Positions 1 through 10,725 of a stretch of 64,000 nucleotides of DNA are shown piece by piece. The translations under genes were made by a program, and so were the position numbers. The notes under the pieces were generated by a model that was given only the letters and a program-made list of their open reading frames with translations, was not told where the DNA came from and made no database searches. The first letter of the stretch is position 1; every line of letters begins with the position of its first letter. The stretch covers positions 12,980,612 to 13,044,611 of the forward strand of contig NC_058162.1 in assembly GCF_020080835.1 (NCBI RefSeq), read 5' to 3'. Source of the stretch: Cotesia glomerata. Lineage: Eukaryota > Arthropoda > Insecta > Hymenoptera > Braconidae.

Positions 1-2985
1 GCTCCACGTCCTTGAAACGTTTTCAGCGTGATAGGTCCAGCGTAGTCGAGTCCTGTATGCAAGAATGCTCGAGTTGGCTGTACTCGTGCGGCGGGTAGTT
101 GACCCATCAACTGTTGAGCGCGTTCTCCACGATGTCTCGTGCAGATAACGCAGCGTAAAATAAATGATCTGACTGGGACACGGCCTCCAATGATCCAGAC
201 ACTCTTGCGTAAGTCAGCGAGCATAAGCTGAGTACCTCCGTGAAGCATTTTGCGGTGCGAATCATCAATCAAAATTGATGTAAGCGGTGATTGTCGCGGT
301 AGAATCACTGGATGCCTCTCTTCTGGGTCCAGCAATGCGTTTTTCAAGCGGCCACCGACTCTCAGGACCCCCTGATGGTCAATGAACGGAGTCAGCTTAG
401 TGATGCTGTTATTTTTAGGCAGACCATCACCATCTTGTAGCGTGTGAATCTCTCTAGCGAAGTATTGTCCTTGAGTGAACTTTATCAAGGTCAATTTAGC
501 GCGCTCCAGGTCTGATGGAGTAAGCGGGTAGGCCAGTGAAGATTGTGGAACTCTTTTGAAGCGGTCGATGGTACGATGCCAGATGCTGAGTTTCCGTAGC
601 AATGGAAACAGCTGCGTGTAATGTGACAGTAATTGTTGGAGCAGGCAATTTTCTGCTTTCCAAGTTACTAGTGTCAGACCTTGGCGTTCTTCTCGATGCG
701 TTGCGTTGTGGGTTGGAGGCTCCAGAGTGGGCCAAGAGGATTCTGGTTCATGAAGCCAAGTTGGTCCATGCCACCAGAGAGCGTGTTGTTTCAGTTTTAG
801 CGTAGGTATACCTCTTGAAGCGCAGTCATGGGTTCTGTTTTCCTGCAATAAATTTCCAGGAGACATCTCGAAGCGTTTCTTGGATTTTTCCCACTCTATT
901 GCGGACGAATGTCTTCCAGCGGATTGCTGGACTTTTAATCCATGCAAGAGTCACGGCGGAGTCAGTCCAGAGATTGATCCTGACATTTTCAAGCGACTGA
1001 ACTTCTTTGACATGAAGTATCAGTTGTGTGAGCAACCATGTGGCAGATAATTCCAAGCGTGGGATTGTCATGGTCTTCAGCGGTGCTACTTGGCGTTTTT
1101 GAACACAAAAGTGAGACCTTTTTGTTCCCATCAGCGTCAGTGACTCTCGAATAAACAGCGGCAGCCATAGCGTTTTGCGAAGCGTCTGAGAACCCGTGCA
1201 ATTCCATAGTTGCTCCAGGTGCTATATTATTCCAGCGTGGAATGCGGATGGATTCGATGTTTCGAAGATCCTCGCGGTATCCAGTCCATTTGTGAATGAG
1301 TGATGGTGACAATTGTTCATCCCATGACACTCTATCTAGCCACAGATCTTGCATAAAGATCTTGGCTTTGACGACTATTGGTGCGAGAAGTCCTAGCGGG
1401 TCATACAGTTTAGCGATTTCAGACAAAATAGCTCTTTTTGTCTTAGGCGTCTCTGGCGGTAGCGTGTACTTGAACTGGAGAGCGTCAGTGCGTGAATTCC
1501 AGTACATGACCAGGACTTTACTGGTGCATCACTGATTTCTTTAAGCGGTGTATCCAGCTGCTTTTCTGGAGCGACTTCAGCGAGTAACCGTGGGCTATTG
1601 CTAGCCCATTTGGCAAGCGGGAAGCAGCCTGCTGCACACAGAGCTTTTGTTTGTACTGCAGCCTTGATAGCGTCTTCTTCGTTGTCTGCTCCACCGTAGA
1701 TGTCATCTACGTAGCGTGTTTTCAACATTGGAGCAACAGCTAGCGGAAAGCGGTGTCCTTCATCCTTTACTAGTTGGATAAGCACACGTACAGCGTCAAA
1801 AGGTGCACTAGTGGTTCCGTATGTGACTGTCTTGAGACAGTAAGCGTCTATTAAGTCATTCTCATCTATCCAGAGAATGCACTGAAGCAGCCAATCAAAC
1901 GGGTCGACCTCAATCTGTCTGAAAATCTTGGTGATGTCAGTAGCGAATAGAATCCTGCTGCAACGGATTTTCAACATCACATCAAAAATGTCAATTTGCG
2001 TTTTGGGTCCTGCGTGGAGAATGTCGTTCAATGAAATTCCTGTAGATGTTGCACAGGAACCATTGAACACTGTGCGGAGCTTCGTAGTGGCACTAACAAG
2101 CTTCAATACCCCATGGTGAGGCAAGAAGTAAGCGTTTGCAGGCAATTCGTTGACTGGTACTCGTACCATGTGTCCTAGTTGAATGTATTCTGCCATGAAT
2201 GCACGATACATGTCAGAATATTCTCTTTCTCGCGACAAGCGAGTTATTAATCTGCGGAGTGACCCCATAGCTGCGTTGATAGAGTCGCCAAGTTGACTCT
2301 CAAGGGCCTTAAGCGGTAATCTCACTACGTAGCGTCCATCAGGCTGTCGATAATACGTTTGACGAAAGTGAATTTCACATTCGTCTTCTTCAGCGGTGTT
2401 GATCGGTGAATTACCTGATGGAACCTCTTCCTGTTCCCAAAACTTAGCGATAGCGTCTTGTAATTCTGTATCTACTGACGCATGTAGTGCTGCGTGTGAT
2501 GTTGAAGCGTGTTTAGCGGTGACAGCTCCATAGACAATCCAACCAAGCGTGGTGGATTGTGCAATAGGAGCATTGCGAGGTCCTCGTTGAATCTCTGCGT
2601 TCATGATCTGTGCGGCTGGTGATGCACCTAGAATAATATCTACAGGGCGTGGCTGTAGATACTGCGGGTCAGCGAGCTTGAGATTCTCAAGATGCGGCCA
2701 TTTCGGATCAGTGATCACGAACGATGGAAGATCTACCGTCAGTGTTGGTAGAATATGCATGCTGACATGCATTGATGCGGTCGTACACAGCGAACGAAGC
2801 TCAATTGTGCTCACACCTAGTGAGCTTCCTGCGGAGACATTGCCAATGCCCTTGAGCATGACCATGTCACGCTGTAGCGGTTGTCCAAGCTTCTTGAAGA
2901 GCGACTGTCTCATAAATAAGAGCTCTGAACCTTGATCAATCAACACTCTGGCGGTGATTGGATTACCATGATGTGGGTGGACCTA
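1..2985 (-). pseudogene. pol: BEL copy A pol, frameshifted
   Basis: Pol polyprotein of copy A, read right to left. The open part starts with the aspartic protease (DQGSE motif at 2946-2920), then reverse transcriptase with the YVDD box near 1700, RNase H (FSDAS and WTDSA motifs) and the start of integrase. It is split into at least three frames. A base missing near 1518 moves the frame after reverse transcriptase, an extra G near 1091 moves it again in RNase H, and the stretch at 826-836 differs from copy B. Upstream of the protease an in-frame TAG lies where copy C reads CAG. All these lesions except the TAG are absent from copy B, so some may be sequencing errors in a recent duplicate. It cannot make an intact polyprotein as given. 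Confidence 0.88.
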
Positions 2986-3026
2986 GACTAAAGCGGTAGC
3001 TAGCAATACTTGAGCGGAAAGCGGAT

Positions 3027-3084
3027 CTAAAATAACCAACAGTTAATGTTGAATTATAAGCGGTCTAATGGAACGGTTAGTTAC
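3027..3084 (-). other. 58-bp GT-AG insert at BEL copy A gag-pol junction
   Basis: Same insert as at 9150-9207 in copy B, with the same GTAAC and TTTTAG ends on the minus strand. It is absent from copy C, whose reading frame crosses this point without a stop. Confidence 0.55.
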
Positions 3085-3133
3085 CTTGTGCGGTGTCTGC
3101 AAGTGTCTGTGATGCAGATTTAGGCGGTGTATC

Positions 3134-4321
3134 TCAATGGATGGAAGTATGATGACGTTGACTGCACTTCCTGCATCCTTGAGCGGTCTTACAATCAGCG
3201 ACGCGATGCGGGCCCAAGCAATTGTAACACAGGCGGTATTTTTCGACAATGTCGATTCGTTCCTCCAAAGTAGCGGCCTTAAAGATTGGACAGAACAACA
3301 TGTAATGTTCCTCAGGGCACAGCGGGCAATTTCTTCTGGGCTTTTCTTTGTATTGAATAGCGGTGTGAGAGGATGTTGTCTTCTGATGTTTATTACTGCG
3401 TGAGCCTCCGGATTTATGACCTTTAGATTGCTTCTTGGGTTCCGAAGCGGGTTCCAAGTTCTCCCAAGCCCTGACTTTGGACTTGAGAAACTCGTGGAGC
3501 TGAACGTAAGTCGGCATGTTATCAGTAAGACCCAGGCTGGTCTCCCAATCTTCTCTAACGGCGGGCGGCAAGCGGCGTAGCGTCAGGTGTATGATTATCA
3601 GGTCCCAGTGATCTACTGGAACTCCTTGGGCCTTGATGGAATCCAGAGCCTTTTGGTTGGATAGTAACAAGGAATCCAATTTAGCGGCTGATCTAGCGGG
3701 AACAGACTCACCAACCAGCAGGTCTTCAAGATGTGATGATACAACGCGGCGAGGATTGGAATAGCAGCTTTTCAAAAGGTTCCATGCGGGCTCAAATGAC
3801 TCATCAGTGGATGACATGTTACCAATAAGCTGGTGTGCTTCATCTTTGGTGAATGTCTTCAAATAATGCATCCTCTGGCTGTTTTTCAGAAGTGCATTGT
3901 CAATAACAATATCGGAGAAGAGCTGACTAAATGATCCCCAGCGCTTAAAGTCTCCAGAGAAGCTCTGGAGCATAATTTTTGGGAGTCCAGTACCCGATGA
4001 GCCTCCCATGAAGGCGGTGCTATGCATAGCCAGGTTTTGTTGTGTTTGTGCGGCTTCTCTGGCATCAATCTCCTGCTGAATGACGTCTTTGTGGGTGGCT
4101 ATGCGGGTCTCCAAGATTGCATAGGTGGCGTGAGCGTTAGTATAATGATTCCCGATGTGGTACTCGTGTTCAAGTACTTCCGGGTACGTCTCAAAGATCA
4201 GCGAGTTCAAATTAGTAATGTCCAGCCAAATCTTGGAGCTTTGTGTTGCCACTGACTCAATAGCGGTGATCGTAAGCGAGTTAAGCTCCTCATTAGTTAA
4301 GCGATCCACCATGGCGTACAA
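3134..4321 (-). CDS. gag: BEL copy A Gag (395 aa)
   Basis: Structural Gag of a BEL/Pao element, which packages the element RNA in cytoplasmic particles. The 395-residue product is predicted to be identical to that of copy B. The first two thirds is the typical alpha-helical BEL capsid region. The C-terminus carries two cysteine clusters: CPLC with EHYMLFC, then CYNC-LGPH-RVADC followed by CRKC with HH, which is the usual BEL zinc-finger layout. The frame ends in TGA after the last HH cluster. In copy C the homologous frame reads straight through this place into pol. The start ATG is at 4321-4319, about 260 bases inside the primer binding site. Confidence 0.87.
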   Translation of the reverse strand: MYAMVDRLTNEELNSLTITAIESVATQSSKIWLDITNLNSLIFETYPEVLEHEYHIGNHYTNAHATYAILETRIATHKDVIQQEIDAREAAQTQQNLAMHSTAFMGGSSGTGLPKIMLQSFSGDFKRWGSFSQLFSDIVIDNALLKNSQRMHYLKTFTKDEAHQLIGNMSSTDESFEPAWNLLKSCYSNPRRVVSSHLEDLLVGESVPARSAAKLDSLLLSNQKALDSIKAQGVPVDHWDLIIIHLTLRRLPPAVREDWETSLGLTDNMPTYVQLHEFLKSKVRAWENLEPASEPKKQSKGHKSGGSRSNKHQKTTSSHTAIQYKEKPRRNCPLCPEEHYMLFCPIFKAATLEERIDIVEKYRLCYNCLGPHRVADCKTAQGCRKCSQRHHTSIH

Positions 4322-4581
4322 AGCATCCAGTTACTGCTTTTGCATAGCAATAGCAGTTTCAAACTGCATTGCGGTGTTTAATGTAGGACCGAGATCGAGT
4401 TTTCAGTCAATTAAAGCGGAAAGTTCAGCGTACCGGTGTACGAATGACTACCAGGAGCAGCACCCGATGTGCTCTGCGATGCTCCTGACACTCGACCTTT
4501 CCTAGCGGTATTACACTTCACTTAACACAGCACAATTTTTAGCGGTATGATTAATTAAATTAATTGAGATAGAGCCAGCCT

Positions 4582-4600
4582 GATCCGGCTCGAGGGACCA
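4582..4600 (-). other. BEL copy A primer binding site, tRNA-Tyr-like
   Basis: The plus strand reads GATCCGGCTCGAGGGACCA one base from the LTR. That is a tRNA 3' end with CCA, close to the T-stem, acceptor stem and CCA of animal tRNA-Tyr. The minus strand is therefore the primer site. The same site lies at 10706-10724 (copy B) and 28508-28526 (copy C). The tRNA identity is from memory and has one or two mismatches. Confidence 0.7.
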
Positions 4601-4601
4601 A

Positions 4602-5243
4602 TGAAAAATGTTGAAAGAGCGGAAAAGCGGGGATCAGGTTTAGGTCTGGATATCTCAATTAAAACGCGTAAATAATTATCAAAATTAACACTATAAATTT
4701 ATTTACACTAAATACAAGTTATATTTAATATGTTAAATAGCGGATTGTTTAAATAAAAGCGGATTTATAATACACAGCGTGGTTAGCACAAGCGATACCG
4801 GTTGACACGTGGGTGAACACTCTGCCGGCACTGTAAAAGCGGTGAAATAAATGCACAAATAACACAATTTATCTGTAACAAATTAGAGCGAATTATTAGC
4901 GGTTAATTTAAGCAATTTAAATTATAAAAATAGCGAAATGAGGTTAATTAACAATAAGCGAAAGTAAAGCGGAATTAATGGCGACTCGTTGCAACGAAAG
5001 CGTGGAAACGAAAGATAATAATAATAATGCGTCTTCTTCCTCGTCGACTTGGGGAAGAAGGCTGATTGCGCATGTCAGCGGAGCGATCAGCCAATCACAC
5101 CACCGAGACATGGCGTGATCAGTCAAGCTAAGCATTCATAGGCGGTTAGTTTTTGCGAGAACTAGCGGTCGACAGGTGCGGCTCGTGAAATTGGGAGTCC
5201 CCCAGGGGCGAGTTAATCGCTACTGGGCCTTGTTCACCGAACA
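4602..5243 (-). repeat. LTR shared by BEL copies A and B (642 bp)
   Basis: The element-sense (minus) strand begins TGTTCGGTGAACAAGG and ends in CA, and matches 10726-11367 in length (642 bp) and, as far as read, in sequence. It is the 5' LTR of copy A and at the same time the 3' LTR of copy B. Internal copy B sequence (polypurine tract) begins directly at 5244, so no target duplication separates the copies. The plus strand contains 16 AGCG tetramers. Confidence 0.93.
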
Positions 5244-5893
5244 TTCTCCCCCGGGTTGGCGGCTGCGTCGACAAGATCATCTTCTTCATGCGTTAGCGGC
5301 AGGACACAGAGCTTTGTAATTGGACGTATCAGCTCTGTGTTAACTGTCTTAACAGTTACCACGCGGATTTGTCCATCTTCACCTGGATGGACAGCAATTA
5401 CTTTGGCTAATGGCCACTTGGTTGGCGGGAGATCCTCAGTGGTGATCAGTACTACTGAACCCACCTTGATCTGGTTGCGTCGATGATGCCACTTTGAAAA
5501 GGCCTGGTAGCGGTGGATGCAGTCCTGGTAGTAGCATTTCCAGAAATGTTGAACCATTTGCTGGACTTGTTCCCAGTGCGAGAGCCGAGCAGGTTGTAAA
5601 TCTGTCAGCGATGGATCTGGGATAGCGGTCAGTGACTGTCCGATTAACAAGTGACCTGGAGTCAGTACAGCCAGGTCAGCAGGATCTTCATTCAGCGGTG
5701 TGAGCGGTCTGGAATTCAATATGGCTTTAATTTGAGCCAGTAGCGTTGAATATTGCTCAAGCGTCAACAGCGAGTCTCCGATTGTTCTTCGAAGGTGAAA
5801 TTTGATAGATTTCACAGCGGCTTCCCATTTTCCTCCAAAATGTGGAGCTCCAGGCGGATTGAATTTCCAGTTCGTGCCATCTTGAGCGATCAA
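5234..5893 (-). pseudogene. BEL copy B integrase C-terminal part, out of frame
   Basis: This 219-residue stretch continues the integrase after the frameshift near 6020. It contains the third catalytic residue (Glu in GGKWEAAVKS) and the C-terminal region up to the end of pol, which runs slightly into the 3' LTR. Copy C has the same residues in frame with the rest of pol. The block ends where the purine tract and LTR begin. On its own it has no start and would not be expressed except through a frameshift. Confidence 0.85.
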
Positions 5894-5958
5894 GGTTGAT
5901 AATTCTCGTAATGTGCGGGATCCTGCAGCGAATAGTCGTTTCAGCTCTTTATCTGCTC

Positions 5959-8900
5959 CTACAAAATTGGTTCCACAGTCTGAATATAGCGTGTGGCAGA
6001 TACCTCGGCGCTTAGTGAAGCGGCGATGAAAGCGGCAGCGGTGTAGTCAGTTACTAGCTCTAAATGTACAGCTGAACTGAACATGCATACAAAGACTGCA
6101 ATCCAGCCTTTGTATGTTTTTGCTCCACGTCCTTGAAACGTTTTCAGCGTGATAGGTCCAGCGTAGTCGAGTCCTGTATGCAAGAATGCTCGAGTTGGCT
6201 GTACTCGTGCGGCGGGTAGTTGACCCATCAACTGTTGAGCGCGTTCTCCACGATGTCTCGTGCAGATAACGCAGCGTAAAATAAATGATCTGACTGGGAC
6301 ACGGCCTCCAATGATCCAGACACTCTTGCGTAAGTCAGCGAGCATAAGCTGAGTACCTCCGTGAAGCATTTTGCGGTGCGAATCATCAATCAAAATTGAT
6401 GTAAGCGGTGATTGTCGCGGTAGAATCACTGGATGCCTCTCTTCTGGGTCCAGCAATGCGTTTTTCAAGCGGCCACCGACTCTCAGGACCCCCTGATGGT
6501 CAATGAACGGAGTCAGCTTAGTGATGCTGTTATTTTTAGGCAGACCATCACCATCTTGTAGCGTGTGAATCTCTCTAGCGAAGTATTGTCCTTGAGTGAA
6601 CTTTATCAAGGTCAATTTAGCGCGCTCCAGGTCTGATGGAGTAAGCGGGTAGGCCAGTGAAGATTGTGGAACTCTTTTGAAGCGGTCGATGGTACGATGC
6701 CAGATGCTGAGTTTCCGTAGCAATGGAAACAGCTGCGTGTAATGTGACAGTAATTGTTGGAGCAGGCAATTTTCTGCTTTCCAAGTTACTAGTGTCAGAC
6801 CTTGGCGTTCTTCTCGATGCGTTGCGTTGTGGGTTGGAGGCTCCAGAGTGGGCCAAGAGGATTCTGGTTCATGAAGCCAAGTTGGTCCATGCCACCAGAG
6901 AGCGTGTTGTTTCAGTTTTAGCGTAGGTATACCTCTTGAAGCGCAGTCAGCGGGGTTTTGTTTTCCTGGAATAAATTTCCAGGAGACATCTCGAAGCGTT
7001 TCTTGGATTTTTCCCACTCTATTGCGGACGAATGTCTTCCAGCGGATTGCTGGACTTTTAATCCATGCAAGAGTCACGGCGGAGTCAGTCCAGAGATTGA
7101 TCCTGACATTTTCAAGCGACTGAACTTCTTTGACATGAAGTATCAGTTGTGTGAGCAACCATGTGGCAGATAATTCCAAGCGTGGGATTGTCATGGTCTT
7201 CAGCGGTGCTACTTGCGTTTTTGAACACAAAAGTGAGACCTTTTTGTTCCCATCAGCGTCAGTGACTCTCGAATAAACAGCGGCAGCCATAGCGTTTTGC
7301 GAAGCGTCTGAGAACCCGTGCAATTCCATAGTTGCTCCAGGTGCTATATTATTCCAGCGTGGAATGCGGATGGATTCGATGTTTCGAAGATCCTCGCGGT
7401 ATCCAGTCCATTTGTGAATGAGTGATGGTGACAATTGTTCATCCCATGACACTCTATCTAGCCACAGATCTTGCATAAAGATCTTGGCTTTGACGACTAT
7501 TGGTGCGAGAAGTCCTAGCGGGTCATACAGTTTAGCGATTTCAGACAAAATAGCTCTTTTTGTCTTAGGCGTCTCTGGCGGTAGCGTGTACTTGAACTGG
7601 AGAGCGTCAGTGCGTGAATTCCAGTACATGACCAGGACTTTTACTGGTGCATCACTGATTTCTTTAAGCGGTGTATCCAGCTGCTTTTCTGGAGCGACTT
7701 CAGCGAGTAACCGTGGGCTATTGCTAGCCCATTTGGCAAGCGGGAAGCAGCCTGCTGCACACAGAGCTTTTGTTTGTACTGCAGCCTTGATAGCGTCTTC
7801 TTCGTTGTCTGCTCCACCGTAGATGTCATCTACGTAGCGTGTTTTCAACATTGGAGCAACAGCTAGCGGAAAGCGGTGTCCTTCATCCTTTACTAGTTGG
7901 ATAAGCACACGTACAGCGTCAAAAGGTGCACTAGTGGTTCCGTATGTGACTGTCTTGAGACAGTAAGCGTCTATTAAGTCATTCTCATCTATCCAGAGAA
8001 TGCACTGAAGCAGCCAATCAAACGGGTCGACCTCAATCTGTCTGAAAATCTTGGTGATGTCAGTAGCGAATAGAATCCTGCTGCAACGGATTCTCAACAT
8101 CACATCAAAAATGTCAATTTGCGTTTTGGGTCCTGCGTGGAGAATGTCGTTCAATGAAATTCCTGTAGATGTTGCACAGGAACCATTGAACACTGTGCGG
8201 AGCTTCGTAGTGGCACTAACAAGCTTCAATACCCCATGGTGAGGCAAGAAGTAAGCGTTTGCAGGCAATTCGTTGACTGGTACTCGTACCATGTGTCCTA
8301 GTTGAATGTATTCTGCCATGAATGCACGATACATGTCAGAATATTCTCTTTCTCGCGACAAGCGAGTTATTAATCTGCGGAGTGACCCCATAGCTGCGTT
8401 GATAGAGTCGCCAAGTTGACTCTCAAGGGCCTTAAGCGGTAATCTCACTACGTAGCGTCCATCAGGCTGTCGATAATACGTTTGACGAAAGTGAATTTCA
8501 CATTCGTCTTCTTCAGCGGTGTTGATCGGTGAATTACCTGATGGAACCTCTTCCTGTTCCCAAAACTTAGCGATAGCGTCTTGTAATTCTGTATCTACTG
8601 ACGCATGTAGTGCTGCGTGTGATGTTGAAGCGTGTTTAGCGGTGACAGCTCCATAGACAATCCAACCAAGCGTGGTGGATTGTGCAATAGGAGCATTGCG
8701 AGGTCCTCGTTGAATCTCTGCGTTCATGATCTGTGCGGCTGGTGATGCACCTAGAATAATATCTACAGGGCGTGGCTGTAGATACTGCGGGTCAGCGAGC
8801 TTGAGATTCTCAAGATGCGGCCATTTCGGATCAGTGATCACGAACGATGGAAGATCTACCGTCAGTGTTGGTAGAATATGCATGCTGACATGCATTGATG

Positions 8901-9069
8901 CGGTCGTACACAGCGAACGAAGCTCAATTGTGCTCACACCTAGTGAGCTTCCTGCGGAGACATTGCCAATGCCCTTGAGCATGACCATGTCACGCTGTAG
9001 CGGTTGTCCAAGCTTCTTGAAGAGCGACTGTCTCATAAATAAGAGCTCTGAACCTTGATCAATCAACAC
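5959..9069 (-). CDS. pol: BEL copy B Pol: protease, RT, RNase H, part of integrase (1036 aa)
   Basis: Main open part of the BEL polyprotein. In order: aspartic protease (DQGSE at residues 4-8), reverse transcriptase with the catalytic YVDD box near residue 411, RNase H (FSDAS near 590, LWTDSA near 663), the integrase HHCC zinc region (DSHRKMLHGG ... CVICTRH, about 893-930), and the first catalytic Asp of integrase in LDYAGPI near 970. Compared with copy C, 10 bases are missing near 6012-6030, where C has a direct repeat of AAGCGGCGAT. This shifts the frame before the second catalytic Asp. The first residue given is not a natural start; pol is presumably made as a Gag-Pol fusion. It encodes RT but not a working integrase. 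Confidence 0.9.
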   Translation of the reverse strand: MLIDQGSELLFMRQSLFKKLGQPLQRDMVMLKGIGNVSAGSSLGVSTIELRSLCTTASMHVSMHILPTLTVDLPSFVITDPKWPHLENLKLADPQYLQPRPVDIILGASPAAQIMNAEIQRGPRNAPIAQSTTLGWIVYGAVTAKHASTSHAALHASVDTELQDAIAKFWEQEEVPSGNSPINTAEEDECEIHFRQTYYRQPDGRYVVRLPLKALESQLGDSINAAMGSLRRLITRLSREREYSDMYRAFMAEYIQLGHMVRVPVNELPANAYFLPHHGVLKLVSATTKLRTVFNGSCATSTGISLNDILHAGPKTQIDIFDVMLRIRCSRILFATDITKIFRQIEVDPFDWLLQCILWIDENDLIDAYCLKTVTYGTTSAPFDAVRVLIQLVKDEGHRFPLAVAPMLKTRYVDDIYGGADNEEDAIKAAVQTKALCAAGCFPLAKWASNSPRLLAEVAPEKQLDTPLKEISDAPVKVLVMYWNSRTDALQFKYTLPPETPKTKRAILSEIAKLYDPLGLLAPIVVKAKIFMQDLWLDRVSWDEQLSPSLIHKWTGYREDLRNIESIRIPRWNNIAPGATMELHGFSDASQNAMAAAVYSRVTDADGNKKVSLLCSKTQVAPLKTMTIPRLELSATWLLTQLILHVKEVQSLENVRINLWTDSAVTLAWIKSPAIRWKTFVRNRVGKIQETLRDVSWKFIPGKQNPADCASRGIPTLKLKQHALWWHGPTWLHEPESSWPTLEPPTHNATHREERQGLTLVTWKAENCLLQQLLSHYTQLFPLLRKLSIWHRTIDRFKRVPQSSLAYPLTPSDLERAKLTLIKFTQGQYFAREIHTLQDGDGLPKNNSITKLTPFIDHQGVLRVGGRLKNALLDPEERHPVILPRQSPLTSILIDDSHRKMLHGGTQLMLADLRKSVWIIGGRVPVRSFILRCVICTRHRGERAQQLMGQLPAARVQPTRAFLHTGLDYAGPITLKTFQGRGAKTYKGWIAVFVCMFSSAVHLELVTDYTAAAFIAASLSAEVSATRYIQTVEPIL

Positions 9070-9149
9070 TCTGGCGGTGATTGGATTACCATGATGTGGG
9101 TGGACCTAGACTAAAGCGGTAGCTAGCAATACTTGAGCGGAAAGCGGAT

Positions 9150-9207
9150 CTAAAATAACCAACAGTTAATGTTGAATTATAAGCGGTCTAATGGAACGGT
9201 TAGTTAC
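9150..9207 (-). other. 58-bp GT-AG insert at BEL copy B gag-pol junction
   Basis: On the minus strand this segment begins GTAACTAACC and ends GGTTATTTTAG. Removing exactly these 58 bases leaves the spacing between the last Gag histidine codon and the conserved pol segment identical to copy C (51 bases). The same insert is at 3027-3084 in copy A. It contains two stops (TAA, TAG) in the gag/pol frame and a TTAAC branch-like motif about 20 bases before the AG. It looks like a short intron, but splicing is not shown. Confidence 0.55.
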
Positions 9208-9256
9208 CTTGTGCGGTGTCTGCAAGTGTCTGTGATGCAGATTTAGGCGGTGTATC

Positions 9257-10444
9257 TCAATGGATGGAAGTATGATGACGTTGACTGCACTTCCTGCATC
9301 CTTGAGCGGTCTTACAATCAGCGACGCGATGCGGGCCCAAGCAATTGTAACACAGGCGGTATTTTTCGACAATGTCGATTCGTTCCTCCAAAGTAGCGGC
9401 CTTAAAGATTGGACAGAACAACATGTAATGTTCCTCAGGGCACAGCGGGCAATTTCTTCTGGGCTTTTCTTTGTATTGAATAGCGGTGTGAGAGGATGTT
9501 GTCTTCTGATGTTTATTACTGCGTGAGCCTCCGGATTTATGACCTTTAGATTGCTTCTTGGGTTCCGAAGCGGGTTCCAAGTTCTCCCAAGCCCTGACTT
9601 TGGACTTGAGAAACTCGTGGAGCTGAACGTAAGTCGGCATGTTATCAGTAAGACCCAGGCTGGTCTCCCAATCTTCTCTAACGGCGGGCGGCAAGCGGCG
9701 TAGCGTCAGGTGTATGATTATCAGGTCCCAGTGATCTACTGGAACTCCTTGGGCCTTGATGGAATCCAGAGCCTTTTGGTTGGATAGTAACAAGGAATCC
9801 AATTTAGCGGCTGATCTAGCGGGAACAGACTCACCAACCAGCAGGTCTTCAAGATGTGATGATACAACGCGGCGAGGATTGGAATAGCAGCTTTTCAAAA
9901 GGTTCCATGCGGGCTCAAATGACTCATCAGTGGATGACATGTTACCAATAAGCTGGTGTGCTTCATCTTTGGTGAATGTCTTCAAATAATGCATCCTCTG
10001 GCTGTTTTTCAGAAGTGCATTGTCAATAACAATATCGGAGAAGAGCTGACTAAATGATCCCCAGCGCTTAAAGTCTCCAGAGAAGCTCTGGAGCATAATT
10101 TTTGGGAGTCCAGTACCCGATGAGCCTCCCATGAAGGCGGTGCTATGCATAGCCAGGTTTTGTTGTGTTTGTGCGGCTTCTCTGGCATCAATCTCCTGCT
10201 GAATGACGTCTTTGTGGGTGGCTATGCGGGTCTCCAAGATTGCATAGGTGGCGTGAGCGTTAGTATAATGATTCCCGATGTGGTACTCGTGTTCAAGTAC
10301 TTCCGGGTACGTCTCAAAGATCAGCGAGTTCAAATTAGTAATGTCCAGCCAAATCTTGGAGCTTTGTGTTGCCACTGACTCAATAGCGGTGATCGTAAGC
10401 GAGTTAAGCTCCTCATTAGTTAAGCGATCCACCATGGCGTACAA
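9257..10444 (-). CDS. gag: BEL copy B Gag (395 aa)
   Basis: Intact Gag of copy B, same length and predicted sequence as in copy A. The helical capsid part is followed by CPLC/EHYMLFC and CYNC-x4-H-x4-C clusters, then CRKC and HH near the C-terminus. It is the only element in the window with an open gag next to a largely open pol, so copies A and B could supply Gag to the gag-less copy C. The frame stops at TGA, before a 58-base insert at the gag-pol junction. Confidence 0.88.
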   Translation of the reverse strand: MYAMVDRLTNEELNSLTITAIESVATQSSKIWLDITNLNSLIFETYPEVLEHEYHIGNHYTNAHATYAILETRIATHKDVIQQEIDAREAAQTQQNLAMHSTAFMGGSSGTGLPKIMLQSFSGDFKRWGSFSQLFSDIVIDNALLKNSQRMHYLKTFTKDEAHQLIGNMSSTDESFEPAWNLLKSCYSNPRRVVSSHLEDLLVGESVPARSAAKLDSLLLSNQKALDSIKAQGVPVDHWDLIIIHLTLRRLPPAVREDWETSLGLTDNMPTYVQLHEFLKSKVRAWENLEPASEPKKQSKGHKSGGSRSNKHQKTTSSHTAIQYKEKPRRNCPLCPEEHYMLFCPIFKAATLEERIDIVEKYRLCYNCLGPHRVADCKTAQGCRKCSQRHHTSIH

Positions 10445-10725
10445 AGCATCCAGTTACTGCTTTTTGCATAGCAATAGCAGTTTCAAACTGCATTGCGGTG
10501 TTTAATGTAGGACCGAGATCGAGTTTTCAGTCAATTAAAGCGGAAAGTTCAGCGTACCGGTGTACGAATGACTACCAGGAGCAGCACCCGATGTGCTCTG
10601 CGATGCTCCTGACACTCGACCTTTCCTAGCGGTATTACACTTCACTTAACACAGCACAATTTTTAGCGGTATGATTAATTAAATTAATTGAGATAGAGCC
10701 AGCCTGATCCGGCTCGAGGGACCAA

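Larger units (their letters stand above)
1..5243 (-). mobile_element. BEL/Pao LTR retrotransposon, copy A (left part outside window)
   Basis: This is a minus-strand BEL/Pao element whose 5' LTR is at the right (4602-5243), followed leftwards by primer site, gag and pol. The window opens inside pol, so the integrase end and the 3' LTR are not seen. Base 1 corresponds to base 6122 of copy B, and the two copies track each other almost base for base at an offset of 6121 to 6124. The right LTR of copy A is also the left LTR of copy B, with no host DNA between them, so the two form a tandem with a shared LTR. Small indels relative to copy B (an extra G near 1091, a missing T near 1518, and a garbled stretch at 826-836) break its pol frame. 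Confidence 0.93.

Noticed and set aside
2603..2935. 110-residue plus-strand ORFs (also at 8726 and 27689) conserved in three BEL copies
   Set aside because: Antisense of the conserved protease and downstream pol segment; conservation follows from the real gene.
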